Notes: a model not told the origin generated them from the sequence alone. DNA of 64,000 nt from Ruminococcus sp. (GCF_019417665.1 NZ_DXUU01000006.1:1-64000); one strand, 5' to 3'. Numbered from the stretch's first letter, positions 33,810-42,796 are shown. Translations and numbers: made by a program.

Positions 33810-34511
33810 ATGAAATACAAACAAATCATCAGCGGCGTTTTTCTGGAACGTCCCAACCGTTTCATTGCCCATGTGGAGATAGACGGCGTACCGGAAACCG
33901 TTCACGTCAAAAATACAGGTCGATGCAAGGAACTTCTGCTGCCCGGCAGTACAGTGTATCTCTCCGTTGCAGACAACCCCAGCCGCAAAACAAAATATGA
34001 CCTGATTGCTGTGGAAAAACAGCGTGACGGTGCTGTGCCGCTGCTCATCAATATGGATTCCCAGATCCCCAATGCAGCTGCTGAGGAGTGGCTTAGAAAA
34101 AAAGGCACACTCTTTTCTTCTGATGCCGTGATTCGCCGGGAAGTAACGTACGGCAATTCACGCTTCGATTTTTTTGTCACGGACGGAGACAGAAAGGCGT
34201 TTCTGGAGGTGAAAGGCGTTACTCTCGAGGAAAAGGGTATTGCCATGTTTCCCGATGCGCCGACAGACCGTGGCGTGAAACATCTTCGTGAATTGATACA
34301 GTGTAGAAAAGACGGCTATGAAGCCTATGTCCTGTTCGTGATCCAGATGAAAGAGATGATAGCTTTACGCCCCAATGATACGACTCATCCGGCATTTGGC
34401 GAGGCACTCCGAGAGGCAGGTCGGGCAGGGGTGAAGATCATGGCAATGGACTGTGTGGTAACACCAGATAGTATTGTATTGGATGAAGCGGTGCCCGTGC
34501 AGCTGGACTGA
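33810..34511 (+). CDS. sfsA: SfsA-family protein
   Basis: A 233-residue SfsA homologue of normal length. It has an N-terminal OB-like part (ERPNRFIAHVEIDG, HVKNTGRCKELLLPG) and a nuclease-like core with RFDFFVTDG, AFLEVKGVTLEE and FPDAPTDRGVKHLREL. The name comes from a sugar-fermentation phenotype in E. coli. DNA binding and a nuclease-like fold are reported for the family, but the biological role is open. It is the last gene of the SpoU-GNAT-sfsA unit. Confidence 0.92.
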   Translation: MKYKQIISGVFLERPNRFIAHVEIDGVPETVHVKNTGRCKELLLPGSTVYLSVADNPSRKTKYDLIAVEKQRDGAVPLLINMDSQIPNAAAEEWLRKKGTLFSSDAVIRREVTYGNSRFDFFVTDGDRKAFLEVKGVTLEEKGIAMFPDAPTDRGVKHLRELIQCRKDGYEAYVLFVIQMKEMIALRPNDTTHPAFGEALREAGRAGVKIMAMDCVVTPDSIVLDEAVPVQLD

Positions 34512-34523
34512 AAAAATTATGCC

Positions 34524-34552
34524 TTGCTTTTTTCACGATAATGTGGTATAAT
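34524..34552 (+). promoter_or_regulatory. Promoter of the lipoprotein gene
   Basis: TTGCTT (34524-34529), 17 bases, TATAAT (34547-34552). It leaves a leader of about 140 bases in which I see no clear structure. Confidence 0.75.
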
Positions 34553-34696
34553 ACTTCATGACGAAGGAATTCGGTTTGATGGAATGTCATTTGCAGAAAG
34601 GATAACAGAATTTGCGTGGCTTGCAGTGTTCTGAATGTTGGTCATCGGTAGGATGATGAATAATAAAACAGAACATGCTAAATTTGAGGAAAAATT

Positions 34697-35518
34697 ATGC
34701 GAAAAATAAAGCGTATTGTATCTTTATTTACTCTGAGTGCATTCATGATAGCAATGGCAGGAAGTTTTACCGGGTGTAAACTTATCTATTCCAAAAAAGC
34801 ATTAAAACGGACAATCACAAAAGCCTTAGAAGAGAAATATGATGAAGAATTTTTCTGCGATGATGTCTGGCAGAACCGTGAATCTACTTTTTACGGTGTA
34901 TGTTCTCCAAAAGAAAATCATGATATCCGGTTTGAAGCGTTGTTCACGGAGGAAGGAGAAATTGCATTCGAAGGCTATTATGGTGCCTGTGTTTCAGAAC
35001 AAATTGAAGAAGATCTGCAAGATCAATTGGAAACCGTTTTTGAGGACTTTTATCTTCACACATATATGACTGTTCCTTTATGTAGTTTTGAAGATGACGA
35101 TATTTATGCACAACGTGTCAGAGAGCAATCTTTTGACATAGAAGACTATGTGGAGTCGGAAAACGAAAAACGCGGGTTTAATCCGTCGATCTCAATTTAT
35201 GTACTGGTAAATAATGAAGGAGGCGAAAAATGGAACTATGAAGAAGAATATGATATGCTTTCTGAAATATTCTCCAAAGTGGATAATATGGATGTCAGTA
35301 CAATCATAACGTTAAAATTTCTTCCCTCAAAAAAATATTCAGAATGTATAGATTACTTGGAAATTTGTATGGGTCCGAATACTTCTTTCAAAAGGGATCT
35401 TAATGATTATGCCGTGAAAGCATCGGATAGATATTCAAATATCAGTTTTGAATATGAAGGTGAAACCTATGTAACTCTATCTAAAGAGGATTATGTAAAT
35501 CAAAGAAAAGGAGTTTAA
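34697..35518 (+). CDS. Putative lipoprotein of unknown function
   Basis: A 273-residue protein with a lipoprotein signal peptide: MRKIKRIVS, a hydrophobic stretch and the lipobox FTGC (Cys near 27). The mature part is rich in acidic and aromatic residues and has no repeat or motif I recognise. It is AT-richer than its neighbours. The Mrp gene starts 3 bases after the stop, which suggests cotranscription, though the two functions have no obvious link. Confidence 0.7.
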   Translation: MRKIKRIVSLFTLSAFMIAMAGSFTGCKLIYSKKALKRTITKALEEKYDEEFFCDDVWQNRESTFYGVCSPKENHDIRFEALFTEEGEIAFEGYYGACVSEQIEEDLQDQLETVFEDFYLHTYMTVPLCSFEDDDIYAQRVREQSFDIEDYVESENEKRGFNPSISIYVLVNNEGGEKWNYEEEYDMLSEIFSKVDNMDVSTIITLKFLPSKKYSECIDYLEICMGPNTSFKRDLNDYAVKASDRYSNISFEYEGETYVTLSKEDYVNQRKGV

Positions 35519-35521
35519 GAT

Positions 35522-36352
35522 ATGGCAGAATGTAATCACCAGTGCAGTTCCTGTTCTACCAGCGAAGGCTGTCAGGACAAGGAACAGAATGAGCGTGCTG
35601 TACAAAATACCAAAGGAATCCGCAGGGTTATCGGCGTTGTGGGCGGAAAAGGCGGCGTGGGAAAATCTCTCGTGACCAGCCTTCTTGCTATCCAGACACG
35701 CCGTCTGGGCTATGAGACGGCTGTGCTGGATGCAGATATTACCGGTCCGTCCATCCCAAAGATTTTCGGAATCCATGACCACGCCCAGACAGAGGATGAA
35801 TGCCTGCTGCCGCACCTGGCACAGGATGGCACAAAGGTCATGTCCCTGAACCTGCTGCTGGAAAATGAGACCGATCCCGTATTCTGGCGCGGTCCTGTGA
35901 TCTCCGGCGTGGTAAAGCAGTTCTGGGAAGATGTCAAGTGGGGCGATGTGGACTTTATGTTCGTGGACATGCCGCCGGGAACCGGCGATGTGCCGCTGAC
36001 AGTATTCCAGAGCCTGCCTCTGGACGGAATTATTATTGTGTCCACGCCTCAGTCCCTTGTTTCCATGATCGTACAGAAAGCAGTTGCTATGGCGCAGCGC
36101 ATGGATATTCCGGTTCTGGGCATGGTGGAGAATATGCGTTTTCTGAAATGTCCTGATTGCGGAAAGGAGATCCCACTGTTCGGATCGGATGATGCGATAG
36201 ACAGTACCAATGTGCCGGTGCTGGAACGTGTACCTCTGGATCCGAAGGTTGCCGCAGCCTGCGATGACGGAAAGCTGGCAGAGACAGATGTACCTTATCT
36301 GGCAAAGACTGCACAGCTTCTTGCTGATTCCTTTGGCGGAAAGAAACCGTAA
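35522..36352 (+). CDS. Mrp/NBP35-type Fe-S cluster carrier ATPase
   Basis: A 276-residue P-loop ATPase of the Mrp/ApbC/NBP35 family, which carries iron-sulfur clusters to target proteins. An N-terminal cysteine group (CNHQCSSCSTSEGC, residues 4-17) resembles the NBP35 ferredoxin-like motif. The deviant Walker A is GGKGGVGKS (about 41-49). FVDMPPGTGD is the Walker B region and CPDC (about 215) is the conserved pair that binds the bridging cluster. A DUF59 domain, found in many bacterial Mrp proteins, is absent. The start follows GGAG. Confidence 0.9.
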   Translation: MAECNHQCSSCSTSEGCQDKEQNERAVQNTKGIRRVIGVVGGKGGVGKSLVTSLLAIQTRRLGYETAVLDADITGPSIPKIFGIHDHAQTEDECLLPHLAQDGTKVMSLNLLLENETDPVFWRGPVISGVVKQFWEDVKWGDVDFMFVDMPPGTGDVPLTVFQSLPLDGIIIVSTPQSLVSMIVQKAVAMAQRMDIPVLGMVENMRFLKCPDCGKEIPLFGSDDAIDSTNVPVLERVPLDPKVAAACDDGKLAETDVPYLAKTAQLLADSFGGKKP

Positions 36353-36481
36353 TAAATTTTTTGCCGGTTTTTTTGTGCAGTGATTTGGAACATGATTTCG
36401 TTTTATGAAAAGTGAATCCGCAAAAAAGATTTATTTTTGAAGAAATTGGTATCCCAGACGGTGAAAATCTGCAAAAACCGC

Positions 36482-36510
36482 TTGACAAAAGCCAAAAAAT
36501 CCGCTATACT
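36482..36510 (+). promoter_or_regulatory. Sigma-A promoter of the ammonium transporter
   Basis: TTGACA (36482-36487), 17 bases, TATACT (36505-36510). As at gltB, a terminator lies between this promoter and the gene. The gap before it (36353-36481) holds no gene. Confidence 0.88.
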
Positions 36511-36519
36511 AATAACACG

Positions 36520-36574
36520 AACAGCAAAGGTGCTGGTGCGTTTGACGCCCAAAGCCTTTGCTGTTTTTTGTTTT
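36520..36574 (+). terminator. Intrinsic terminator in the ammonium transporter leader
   Basis: AACAGCAAAGG (36520-36530) is fully complementary to CCTTTGCTGTT (36555-36565), with a T-rich run to 36574. It lies about 65 bases before the start codon and begins within about 5 bases of the expected transcript start, so it must be overcome for expression. Confidence 0.85.
36522..36535 (+). promoter_or_regulatory. Hairpin resembling an ANTAR antiterminator site
   Basis: CAGC-AAAGGU-GCUG forms a 4-bp stem with a hexanucleotide loop that has A at position 1 and G at position 4. It uses the 5' arm of the terminator, so the two structures exclude each other. Only one such hairpin is clear here; a second small hairpin (36538-36548) lacks the loop pattern. 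Confidence 0.5.
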
Positions 36575-36641
36575 GCATACCCGGCAGCAGAAAGGTACCG
36601 CTGTTTGCTGAGGAAATAACATCATGGAGAGGTGCATTATC

Positions 36642-38363
36642 ATGGATGAAACAACAATTCTGGAAATGATAGGCGGCGAAGTATACGGCGTCTGGTTCTT
36701 GGTCGGTGCGGCATTGGTATTCTTTATGCAGTGCGGCTTTGCAATGGTAGAGGCTGGATTTACCAGAGCAAAGAATGCCGGCAATATTATTATGAAAAAC
36801 CTCATGGATTTCTGTATCGGTACAGTGGTATTTATCCTGATCGGTTTCGGACTTCTGTGCGGCGAAGATCTGGTGGGCTTGATTGGCAAGCCGGGATTTG
36901 ACATTTTCTCGGATTATGCAAATTTTGACTGGTCCAGCTTTGTATTTAACCTTGTATTCTGCGCAACTACGGCAACCATTGTTTCTGGTGCTATGGCTGA
37001 GCGTACCAAATTCATTTCCTACTGTATTTATTCTGCTGTTATTTCGGCAGTAATTTATCCAGTAGAAGCGCACTGGGTATGGGGCGGCGGCTGGCTGACC
37101 CAGTTGGCTACACCGTATCATGACTTTGCTGGTTCTGGTGCGATCCACATGGTTGGCGGTCTTTCTGCATTGATCGGTGCGGCAATTCTGGGCGCACGTA
37201 TTGGTAAGTTTACCAAGACAAAGGATGGCAAGGTGAAAGCCAATGCAATTCCAGGTCACTCCTTGACGATCGGCGCATTGGGCGTATTTATCCTGTGGTT
37301 TGGTTGGTATGGGTTTAATGGCGCAGCAGCGACCTCCGTGGGTCAGTTGGGTTCCATCTTCCTGACCACAACAATTGCACCGGCAATAGCAACTTTTGTC
37401 TGCATGATTTTCACTTGGCTGAAATATGGCAAGCCGGATGTTTCCATGTGTCTGAATGCTTCTCTGGCAGGTTTGGTTGGTATTACTGCCGGATGCGATG
37501 TTATGGATGCAGTTGGTTCTATTGGTGTTGGTATTGTTTCCGGTCTGCTGGTATGCTTCGGTGTTTGGTTCTTGGATCATGTACTGCATATTGATGACCC
37601 GGTTGGTGCCGTTGCAGTACATTGTCTCAATGGTATGTGGGGCGTGATTGCAGTTGGTCTGTTTGCAACCACTTCTGTTCCGGGCAATGACTCTTGTAAA
37701 GGTCTCTTTTACGGCGGCGGCTTCTCGCTGTTGGGCAGCCAGCTGCTGGGTATGATCTGTATCCTGGCATGGACTGCTGTTACAATCACTATCACATTCT
37801 TGATCATTAAAAAAACCATAGGTCTGCGTGTTTCCGCAGAAGAAGAAGTACTTGGCCTGGATGCAACCGAGCACAATCTGCCGTCCGCTTATGCAGACTT
37901 TATGCCGTCCACTGTATCCATGGCTTCGGATGCTGCTGATGCAGCTGCAACCGGCGTTACCATTCCGGAATCTGAAATGATCCTGAAGCCGGCAAACGGT
38001 GATAAGGCGAAGCTCACCAAGATCTCCATCATGTGCAATCCGGATAAATTGGATGCGCTTCAGACAACACTGGCATCTATGGGCGTGAACGGTGTAACCG
38101 TAACACATGTTATGGGCTATGGCTCGCAGAAAGGCAACTCGTCCTATTATCGTGGTGTCAAGACCGAGGGTACAAAGCTTCTCAAGAAGGTCAAAGTAGA
38201 AGCTGTCGTGGCAAAGATTCCGCCGCAGAAGATCATCGACGCTGTGAAGAAGGTCCTATATACCGGTCAGATCGGTGATGGCAAGATCTTTGTATACGAT
38301 GTAGAAGATGTTGTAAAGATCCGTACTGGCGAAACCGGATATGACGCTTTGCAGGATATCTAA
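36642..38363 (+). CDS. amt: Ammonium transporter fused to a PII signalling domain
   Basis: A 573-residue membrane protein. The Amt part (about 1-415) has eleven predicted helices and family signatures such as FFMQCGFAMVEAG, DFAGSGAIHMVGG and HCLNGMWG, with the pore histidines. After a linker, residues about 455-573 form a complete PII (GlnB/GlnK) domain: ISIMCNPDKLDAL, the T-loop GSQKGNSSYYRG with its Tyr, then KIPPQKIIDAV and GKIFVYDVEDVVKIRTGE. Normally GlnK is a separate protein that plugs AmtB when nitrogen is plentiful; here it is covalently attached. The ATG at 36642 is nine bases after GGAGAGG; the ATG at 36624 would put the ribosome site inside the gene. Confidence 0.93.
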   Translation: MDETTILEMIGGEVYGVWFLVGAALVFFMQCGFAMVEAGFTRAKNAGNIIMKNLMDFCIGTVVFILIGFGLLCGEDLVGLIGKPGFDIFSDYANFDWSSFVFNLVFCATTATIVSGAMAERTKFISYCIYSAVISAVIYPVEAHWVWGGGWLTQLATPYHDFAGSGAIHMVGGLSALIGAAILGARIGKFTKTKDGKVKANAIPGHSLTIGALGVFILWFGWYGFNGAAATSVGQLGSIFLTTTIAPAIATFVCMIFTWLKYGKPDVSMCLNASLAGLVGITAGCDVMDAVGSIGVGIVSGLLVCFGVWFLDHVLHIDDPVGAVAVHCLNGMWGVIAVGLFATTSVPGNDSCKGLFYGGGFSLLGSQLLGMICILAWTAVTITITFLIIKKTIGLRVSAEEEVLGLDATEHNLPSAYADFMPSTVSMASDAADAAATGVTIPESEMILKPANGDKAKLTKISIMCNPDKLDALQTTLASMGVNGVTVTHVMGYGSQKGNSSYYRGVKTEGTKLLKKVKVEAVVAKIPPQKIIDAVKKVLYTGQIGDGKIFVYDVEDVVKIRTGETGYDALQDI

Positions 38364-38401
38364 GATTTATCAGAAAAAGAGAGAAAAGTAAGCTTTCATG
38401 A

Positions 38402-38447
38402 AAAACAGACGTGCAGTGTGGAGTTCCGCACAGCATCGTCTGTTTTT
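38402..38447 (+). terminator. Terminator after the ammonium transporter
   Basis: AAAACAGACG (38402-38411) pairs with CGTCTGTTTT (38438-38447), with an inner GTGTGGA/TCCGCAC stem and a T-run. Confidence 0.85.
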
Positions 38448-38526
38448 TCTATATTGTCAATTTGACAAAAAGAAATTGTATTTTCTGGCGATTTTGCCGA
38501 AATATGAGGGAATTTCCTGTGCACTA

Positions 38527-38555
38527 TTTACATTATCTGTGGGATATGGTACAAT
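38527..38555 (+). promoter_or_regulatory. Promoter of the yerC-like/GH9 operon
   Basis: TTTACA (38527-38532), 17 bases, TACAAT (38550-38555). Confidence 0.65.
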
Positions 38556-38595
38556 AAGAACAGCAAACAGAATAGGAAGGACGTGGTGATTGCGC

Positions 38596-38904
38596 ATGAA
38601 GAAAGAACGACAGGAGGCAGATCAGGAAGCTTTGTTCGAAGCGATTCTGGCATTGCGTACAGCGGACGAATGCTATGCTTTTTTTAAAGACCTCTGTACC
38701 TATCAGGAGCTGAATGCCATGGCACAGCGGCTTCAGGTGGCTAAAATGCTGCATAGTGGACATGTGTTCCACGACATTGTGGAAGAGACTGGTGCTAGTA
38801 CAGCAACTATTAGCCGAGTGAATCGTGCCATTAAGGATGGCTGTAATGGATATCAGATCATTTTTGATCGAATTCAGAATGAAATAGAAAGGAAAAATTC
38901 ATGA
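38596..38904 (+). CDS. YerC/TrpR-family transcriptional regulator
   Basis: A 102-residue helical DNA-binding protein of the YerC/YecD group related to TrpR. The HTH is visible as LNAMAQRLQVAKML, then FHDIVEETGASTATISRVNRAIKDG (quoted in part), the usual YerC ending being a short tail. Its ligand in Firmicutes is not settled. The ATG at 38596 has GGTGA seven bases before; a TTG six bases upstream is possible. Its stop overlaps the GH9 start as ATGA, so regulator and cellulase are translationally coupled, an unusual pairing. Confidence 0.85.
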   Translation: MKKERQEADQEALFEAILALRTADECYAFFKDLCTYQELNAMAQRLQVAKMLHSGHVFHDIVEETGASTATISRVNRAIKDGCNGYQIIFDRIQNEIERKNS

Positions 38905-41669
38905 AAAAAATTTCAAAACTGATCCGGCGCATTTCTGCCGGACTTCTCAGCGGTGTGATGCTGGTATCCTCGGCAGCACTTCCGGTTAACGCTGCATTCA
39001 TTGACGAGGAGAATCCCAATAATTACGACAATTTTGCCGAAGCACTCCAGTTGGCGCTCTGCTTTTATGATGCCAACAAGTGCGGCGATGAGGTGGCAGA
39101 TGACGGATATTATTCCTGGCGCGGAAACTGTCATGTAAAGGATGGTATGATCCCTCTGGTGCCCATGGAAAGTCTTGATGGCGGAAAGGCAAGTGAGGAC
39201 AGCGGCAAGGGTGATGGCGGTGCAAGTGCCGCAGAGGGTCTCTATGTGGGAACCAACATGAGCCAGGAATTTATTGACGCCAATCGAGAATATCTGGACC
39301 CGGACGGTGACGGCTGTGTGGATCTGACCGGTGGCTGGCACGATGCCGGCGATCATGTCAAGTTTGGCCTGCCGGGCAGCTATTCTGCTTCCACTGTGGG
39401 CTGGGGCTATTATGAATTCCGTGATGCTTACATTGAAACCGGCTTGCAGCAGCATGTAGAGGATGAACTGCGCTGGGTTAACGATTATTTCCTGAAAGCA
39501 ACCTTCCTGGATGATGAGGGCAATGTAGTAGCGTACTGCTATCAGGTAGGCGAGGGTAACAACGACCACAACTATTGGTGTGCTCCGGAATTGCAGGTAG
39601 ATGATACTTATGTTGCAACTTCCTCCTGTGCTGTAAAGCGTCCGGCATACTTCGCTACCACAGAGACACCGGCGTCAGATCAGACCGCAGGTGCTGCCGC
39701 TTCATTGGCAGTGAATTATCTGAACTTCAAGGATACTGATCCGGAATATGCACAGAAGTGTCTGGATTATGCCCTTGCGCTCTATGATTTTTCTGTGGAG
39801 ACCCACCATGAGACAGGGGATTCCACACTTGTGGTAGACAGCCTTGGCTATGACGGCGGTTTCTACACCTCCAGCTATGACTATGACGAACTGGCCTGGG
39901 CAGCAGTATGGCTCTATTACTGTACCGAGGATTATGACTATATCAACGATATCATTGCCGTGGATGAATCTGTCACCGGTGAAATGGGTGCGCATCCATA
40001 CACTGGTTATATGAAGCGTATCATCTCCGACACCGGAAACTGCTGGCAGAACATCTGGGTACACTGTTGGGATACTGTCTGGGGCGGCGTTTTTGCAAAG
40101 CTTGCTCCTGTTACTAATATTTCCAGAGATTGGTATATTTTCCGCTGGAATCTGGAGTTCTGGTCAGGTATGAGTGAAGCGGATGCGGCTGAAGCAGATT
40201 TTGATGTGCCGGTTACATCTCACAAATACTTCGGTATGGATGATCAGCTCTGGAATACGACAATTACTGCTTCAGAGATCAAAGATTTGCCGGAAGCAGA
40301 CGGTGCATGGATTGCAAAATCTCCGGCTGGATTTGCTGTTGTCTCCGACTACGGCAGTGCACGGTATAACACAGCTGCCGGTCTCTGTGCTATGGTTTAT
40401 GCCAAGGAAACAGGAGACATGACCTTTGCAGAGTGGGCAAAGGATCAGATGGAATACATTCTCGGCGATAATCCCATGGGATATGCTTATGAGGTTGGCT
40501 ATGAGAATAGTTATGCGACCCATCCCCACCACAGAGCTGCTTCCTGTTCTTCTACTCAGAGTATGGATGAACCGGATCCCCAAACGCATACCCTCTGGGG
40601 TGCACTGGTCGGCGGTCCGGATCTGAAGGATTATCATAATGATGTTACAAGCGATTATATTTATAATGAAGTCACGGATGACTACAACGCTGGATTCTGC
40701 GGCGATCTTGCCGGATTGTATCATTTCTACGGTGCTGAAGGCAAGGAACTGGCGGATAAAAATGCCGTTATCGAAGATTTCGATATGTCACAAAATGCCA
40801 AGAACGGCTATGATGTGGACGAAAGTACTCCCACTGGTTTCTACGTCACTGCCGGAAAGGCACAGGAAAATGATGCGGGACTCCAGATCAAGATCGTTGT
40901 CCATAACCGTACCATTGATCCGCCGCAGTTCTGTAATGACCTGCGGGTACGATATTACTTCAACATTGATGAGCTGACTGCTATTGGTGAGGATATTTCT
41001 ATGGTGGAAACACGAGTGGACTACGATGCAGAAAGTGCTATGACGAATAATCAAACCCATGCCACAATTTCAGAGCCTGTGCAGTACGATGACAACGGCA
41101 TGTACTACATCGAAATTGCATGGGAAAACTGTAATTTCTATGGCAGCCGTGTATATCAGTTTGGTCTGTTGAACAAGATGAATCCAGACACCTATGAAAC
41201 CACATGGGATTCCAGCAATGATTACAGCTACAGCGATCTGATCAGCTTTGAAGATGACAACGATGCAGCGGCAATTACAGAAAAAATTACCGCTTATACC
41301 AATGGCGAGCTTGTTTGGGGCGAAGAGCCAGACGGCACGAGAGCTTCTGAAACAACCGGTACAACGACAGCTGCTACAACTGGTGAGTCTATTACCACAA
41401 CATCCTCTGTTTCAGCAGCTTCCACTGATAGCAGTACAAATGTTACATCGGATGTAAATGTGCTTTACGGCGATGTGAACTTGGACGGTAGAGTGGATAT
41501 CACTGATGCTGTTCTGCTGAATCGGGCGGTAAGCGGTTCTGTTACCCTAAATGAACAGGCTGGACAGAATGCGGACTGCGATGCAACAGGTGATCTGACT
41601 TCCAACGATGCAATGGTATTGTTGAAATTCTTGGTGCACTTGGAGAATGTACTTCCTGTTCTGTCATAA
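38901..41669 (+). CDS. Secreted GH9 cellulase with CBM3c-like module and dockerin
   Basis: A 922-residue cellulosomal endoglucanase. A signal peptide ends near residue 31 (LPVNAAF). The GH9 domain (about 42-615) has the two catalytic Asp in GGWHDAGDHVKFGLP, HPHHRAAS, and the acid Glu in YNEVTDDYNAGF. A Gly/Ser/Asp-rich loop at about 92-112 is an unusual insertion. A CBM3c-like module (about 621-810) would hold the cellulose chain for processive cutting. A Thr/Ser linker and a C-terminal dockerin (853-922, GDVNLDGRVDITDAVLLN) follow, which attach the enzyme to a scaffoldin. No scaffoldin or cohesin lies in this window. Confidence 0.93.
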   Translation: MKKISKLIRRISAGLLSGVMLVSSAALPVNAAFIDEENPNNYDNFAEALQLALCFYDANKCGDEVADDGYYSWRGNCHVKDGMIPLVPMESLDGGKASEDSGKGDGGASAAEGLYVGTNMSQEFIDANREYLDPDGDGCVDLTGGWHDAGDHVKFGLPGSYSASTVGWGYYEFRDAYIETGLQQHVEDELRWVNDYFLKATFLDDEGNVVAYCYQVGEGNNDHNYWCAPELQVDDTYVATSSCAVKRPAYFATTETPASDQTAGAAASLAVNYLNFKDTDPEYAQKCLDYALALYDFSVETHHETGDSTLVVDSLGYDGGFYTSSYDYDELAWAAVWLYYCTEDYDYINDIIAVDESVTGEMGAHPYTGYMKRIISDTGNCWQNIWVHCWDTVWGGVFAKLAPVTNISRDWYIFRWNLEFWSGMSEADAAEADFDVPVTSHKYFGMDDQLWNTTITASEIKDLPEADGAWIAKSPAGFAVVSDYGSARYNTAAGLCAMVYAKETGDMTFAEWAKDQMEYILGDNPMGYAYEVGYENSYATHPHHRAASCSSTQSMDEPDPQTHTLWGALVGGPDLKDYHNDVTSDYIYNEVTDDYNAGFCGDLAGLYHFYGAEGKELADKNAVIEDFDMSQNAKNGYDVDESTPTGFYVTAGKAQENDAGLQIKIVVHNRTIDPPQFCNDLRVRYYFNIDELTAIGEDISMVETRVDYDAESAMTNNQTHATISEPVQYDDNGMYYIEIAWENCNFYGSRVYQFGLLNKMNPDTYETTWDSSNDYSYSDLISFEDDNDAAAITEKITAYTNGELVWGEEPDGTRASETTGTTTAATTGESITTTSSVSAASTDSSTNVTSDVNVLYGDVNLDGRVDITDAVLLNRAVSGSVTLNEQAGQNADCDATGDLTSNDAMVLLKFLVHLENVLPVLS

Positions 41670-41684
41670 TCAATTGCTAAAATG

Positions 41685-41738
41685 AAAACAAATGTGCATT
41701 TCTTTGCCGGAACCTGGTGAGAAATGCACATTTGTTTC
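41685..41738. terminator. Terminator between GH9 and ppx
   Basis: AAACAAATGTGCATTTCT and AGAAATGCACATTTGTTT form a perfect 18-bp stem around a 16-base loop, with A and T runs on the two sides, so it can end transcription from both strands. Confidence 0.88.
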
Positions 41739-41746
41739 TATTCTGA

Positions 41747-42676
41747 TTACGCTTTGTCGGCTCTCGGCTGTTCATTTTTCTTTTTCGACAGCTCTCGCCG
41801 CAGATACCCTTCCCGGATACCATATTTGCTGATATAGATGGACTCGCATTTTGTCAGTTGTACCAGTGCATCCAGGATCAGCATACCAGTATAAATGGTG
41901 TGCAGGCGGTCAGGGCAGTTTTGCAGCAGCAGTTCCCGTGCTGCCGCATCTTTTTTCCAGAGTGTCTTTTCCAGGGTGCGAAATTGTGATGTTGTCAGAA
42001 TCCGCTGCGTTTCTGGCAACTCCTGCTGTGCCTGAGCAAGCCTCAGAACTGTGCGTGCCGTACCGCCAACACCGCAGAGATTGGGGAAAGCCGGCAGATG
42101 ATTCAGCTTTCGTTTTTTCAGTTCTTTTCGGATTCGTTCCTGAACGACTTCTCGTTCTTTTTGCCGGGGAAATACCTTTTCCACATAAGCTTTGGAAAGC
42201 GTTAGAGAGCCAATGGGCAAACTTTCAATAATGCCGGGACCGTCATGTGCCACTGTGACGATCTCTGTACTGCCGCCGCCAATGTCAAAGAGCAGCCCTT
42301 TTTCCATGGGTGCATCATAGCGGACGCCATAATAGTCCAGATAGGCTTCTGCCTGTCCTGACAGAACATCGACGGAATAACCGGTCATCAGGAAGATCTG
42401 ATCCACCGCCTCCCGTGTATTCTGGATATTGCGGAGAGAAGCCGTTGCAAAGACGAACGTTTGTTCCAGCTGGAACTGCTCCAGGAGAGTGCGGCAGCCC
42501 AGAAGTACACTGCATGCCTTCTGGATGCCTTCCTGAGTTAAAATGTCGTTTTGGACATACCCGGCGAGACTAGCGGTATATTTTTGAGAAAACAAAGGGT
42601 GAAATGTCTTTCCGTCTGTAGTGTAAACTGCCAGCCGGACGGTATTTGATCCGATATCAATGACTGCGTATTTCAT
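41747..42676 (-). CDS. ppx: Ppx/GppA-family exopolyphosphatase
   Basis: A 309-residue phosphatase with the actin-like ATPase fold. The motifs are VIDIGSNTVRLAVY (4-17), FATASLRN, LLFDIGGGSTEIV (about 135-147) and GVGGTARTV (about 207). It is the short, two-domain form, as in Ppx1-like or GppA-type enzymes, which remove phosphate from the end of polyphosphate or from pppGpp. The divergent ppk gene favours polyphosphate as substrate. The ATG at 42676 is behind AGGAG; the frame is open to 42763 but crosses the promoter. Confidence 0.9.
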   Translation of the reverse strand: MKYAVIDIGSNTVRLAVYTTDGKTFHPLFSQKYTASLAGYVQNDILTQEGIQKACSVLLGCRTLLEQFQLEQTFVFATASLRNIQNTREAVDQIFLMTGYSVDVLSGQAEAYLDYYGVRYDAPMEKGLLFDIGGGSTEIVTVAHDGPGIIESLPIGSLTLSKAYVEKVFPRQKEREVVQERIRKELKKRKLNHLPAFPNLCGVGGTARTVLRLAQAQQELPETQRILTTSQFRTLEKTLWKKDAAARELLLQNCPDRLHTIYTGMLILDALVQLTKCESIYISKYGIREGYLRRELSKKKNEQPRADKA

Positions 42677-42712
42677 AAGCAAACTCCTGATCCTTAGTTC
42701 AATTCTATCCTT

Positions 42713-42742
42713 ATTATACAGCATTTTCCTCTGGTTATACAA
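42713..42742 (-). promoter_or_regulatory. Promoter of ppx
   Basis: On the minus strand, TTGTAT (42737-42742), 18 bases, TATAAT (42713-42718). Confidence 0.7.
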
Positions 42743-42796
42743 GTGCAGATATTCGAACGGCATGTAAAGTTCTGGTTAAATCTAATTGCATGTAGA

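Noticed and set aside
36504..38108. A 534-residue open frame on the minus strand
   Set aside because: It is antisense to the ammonium transporter and its composition (many Cys, Asn, His) is that of a shadow frame.
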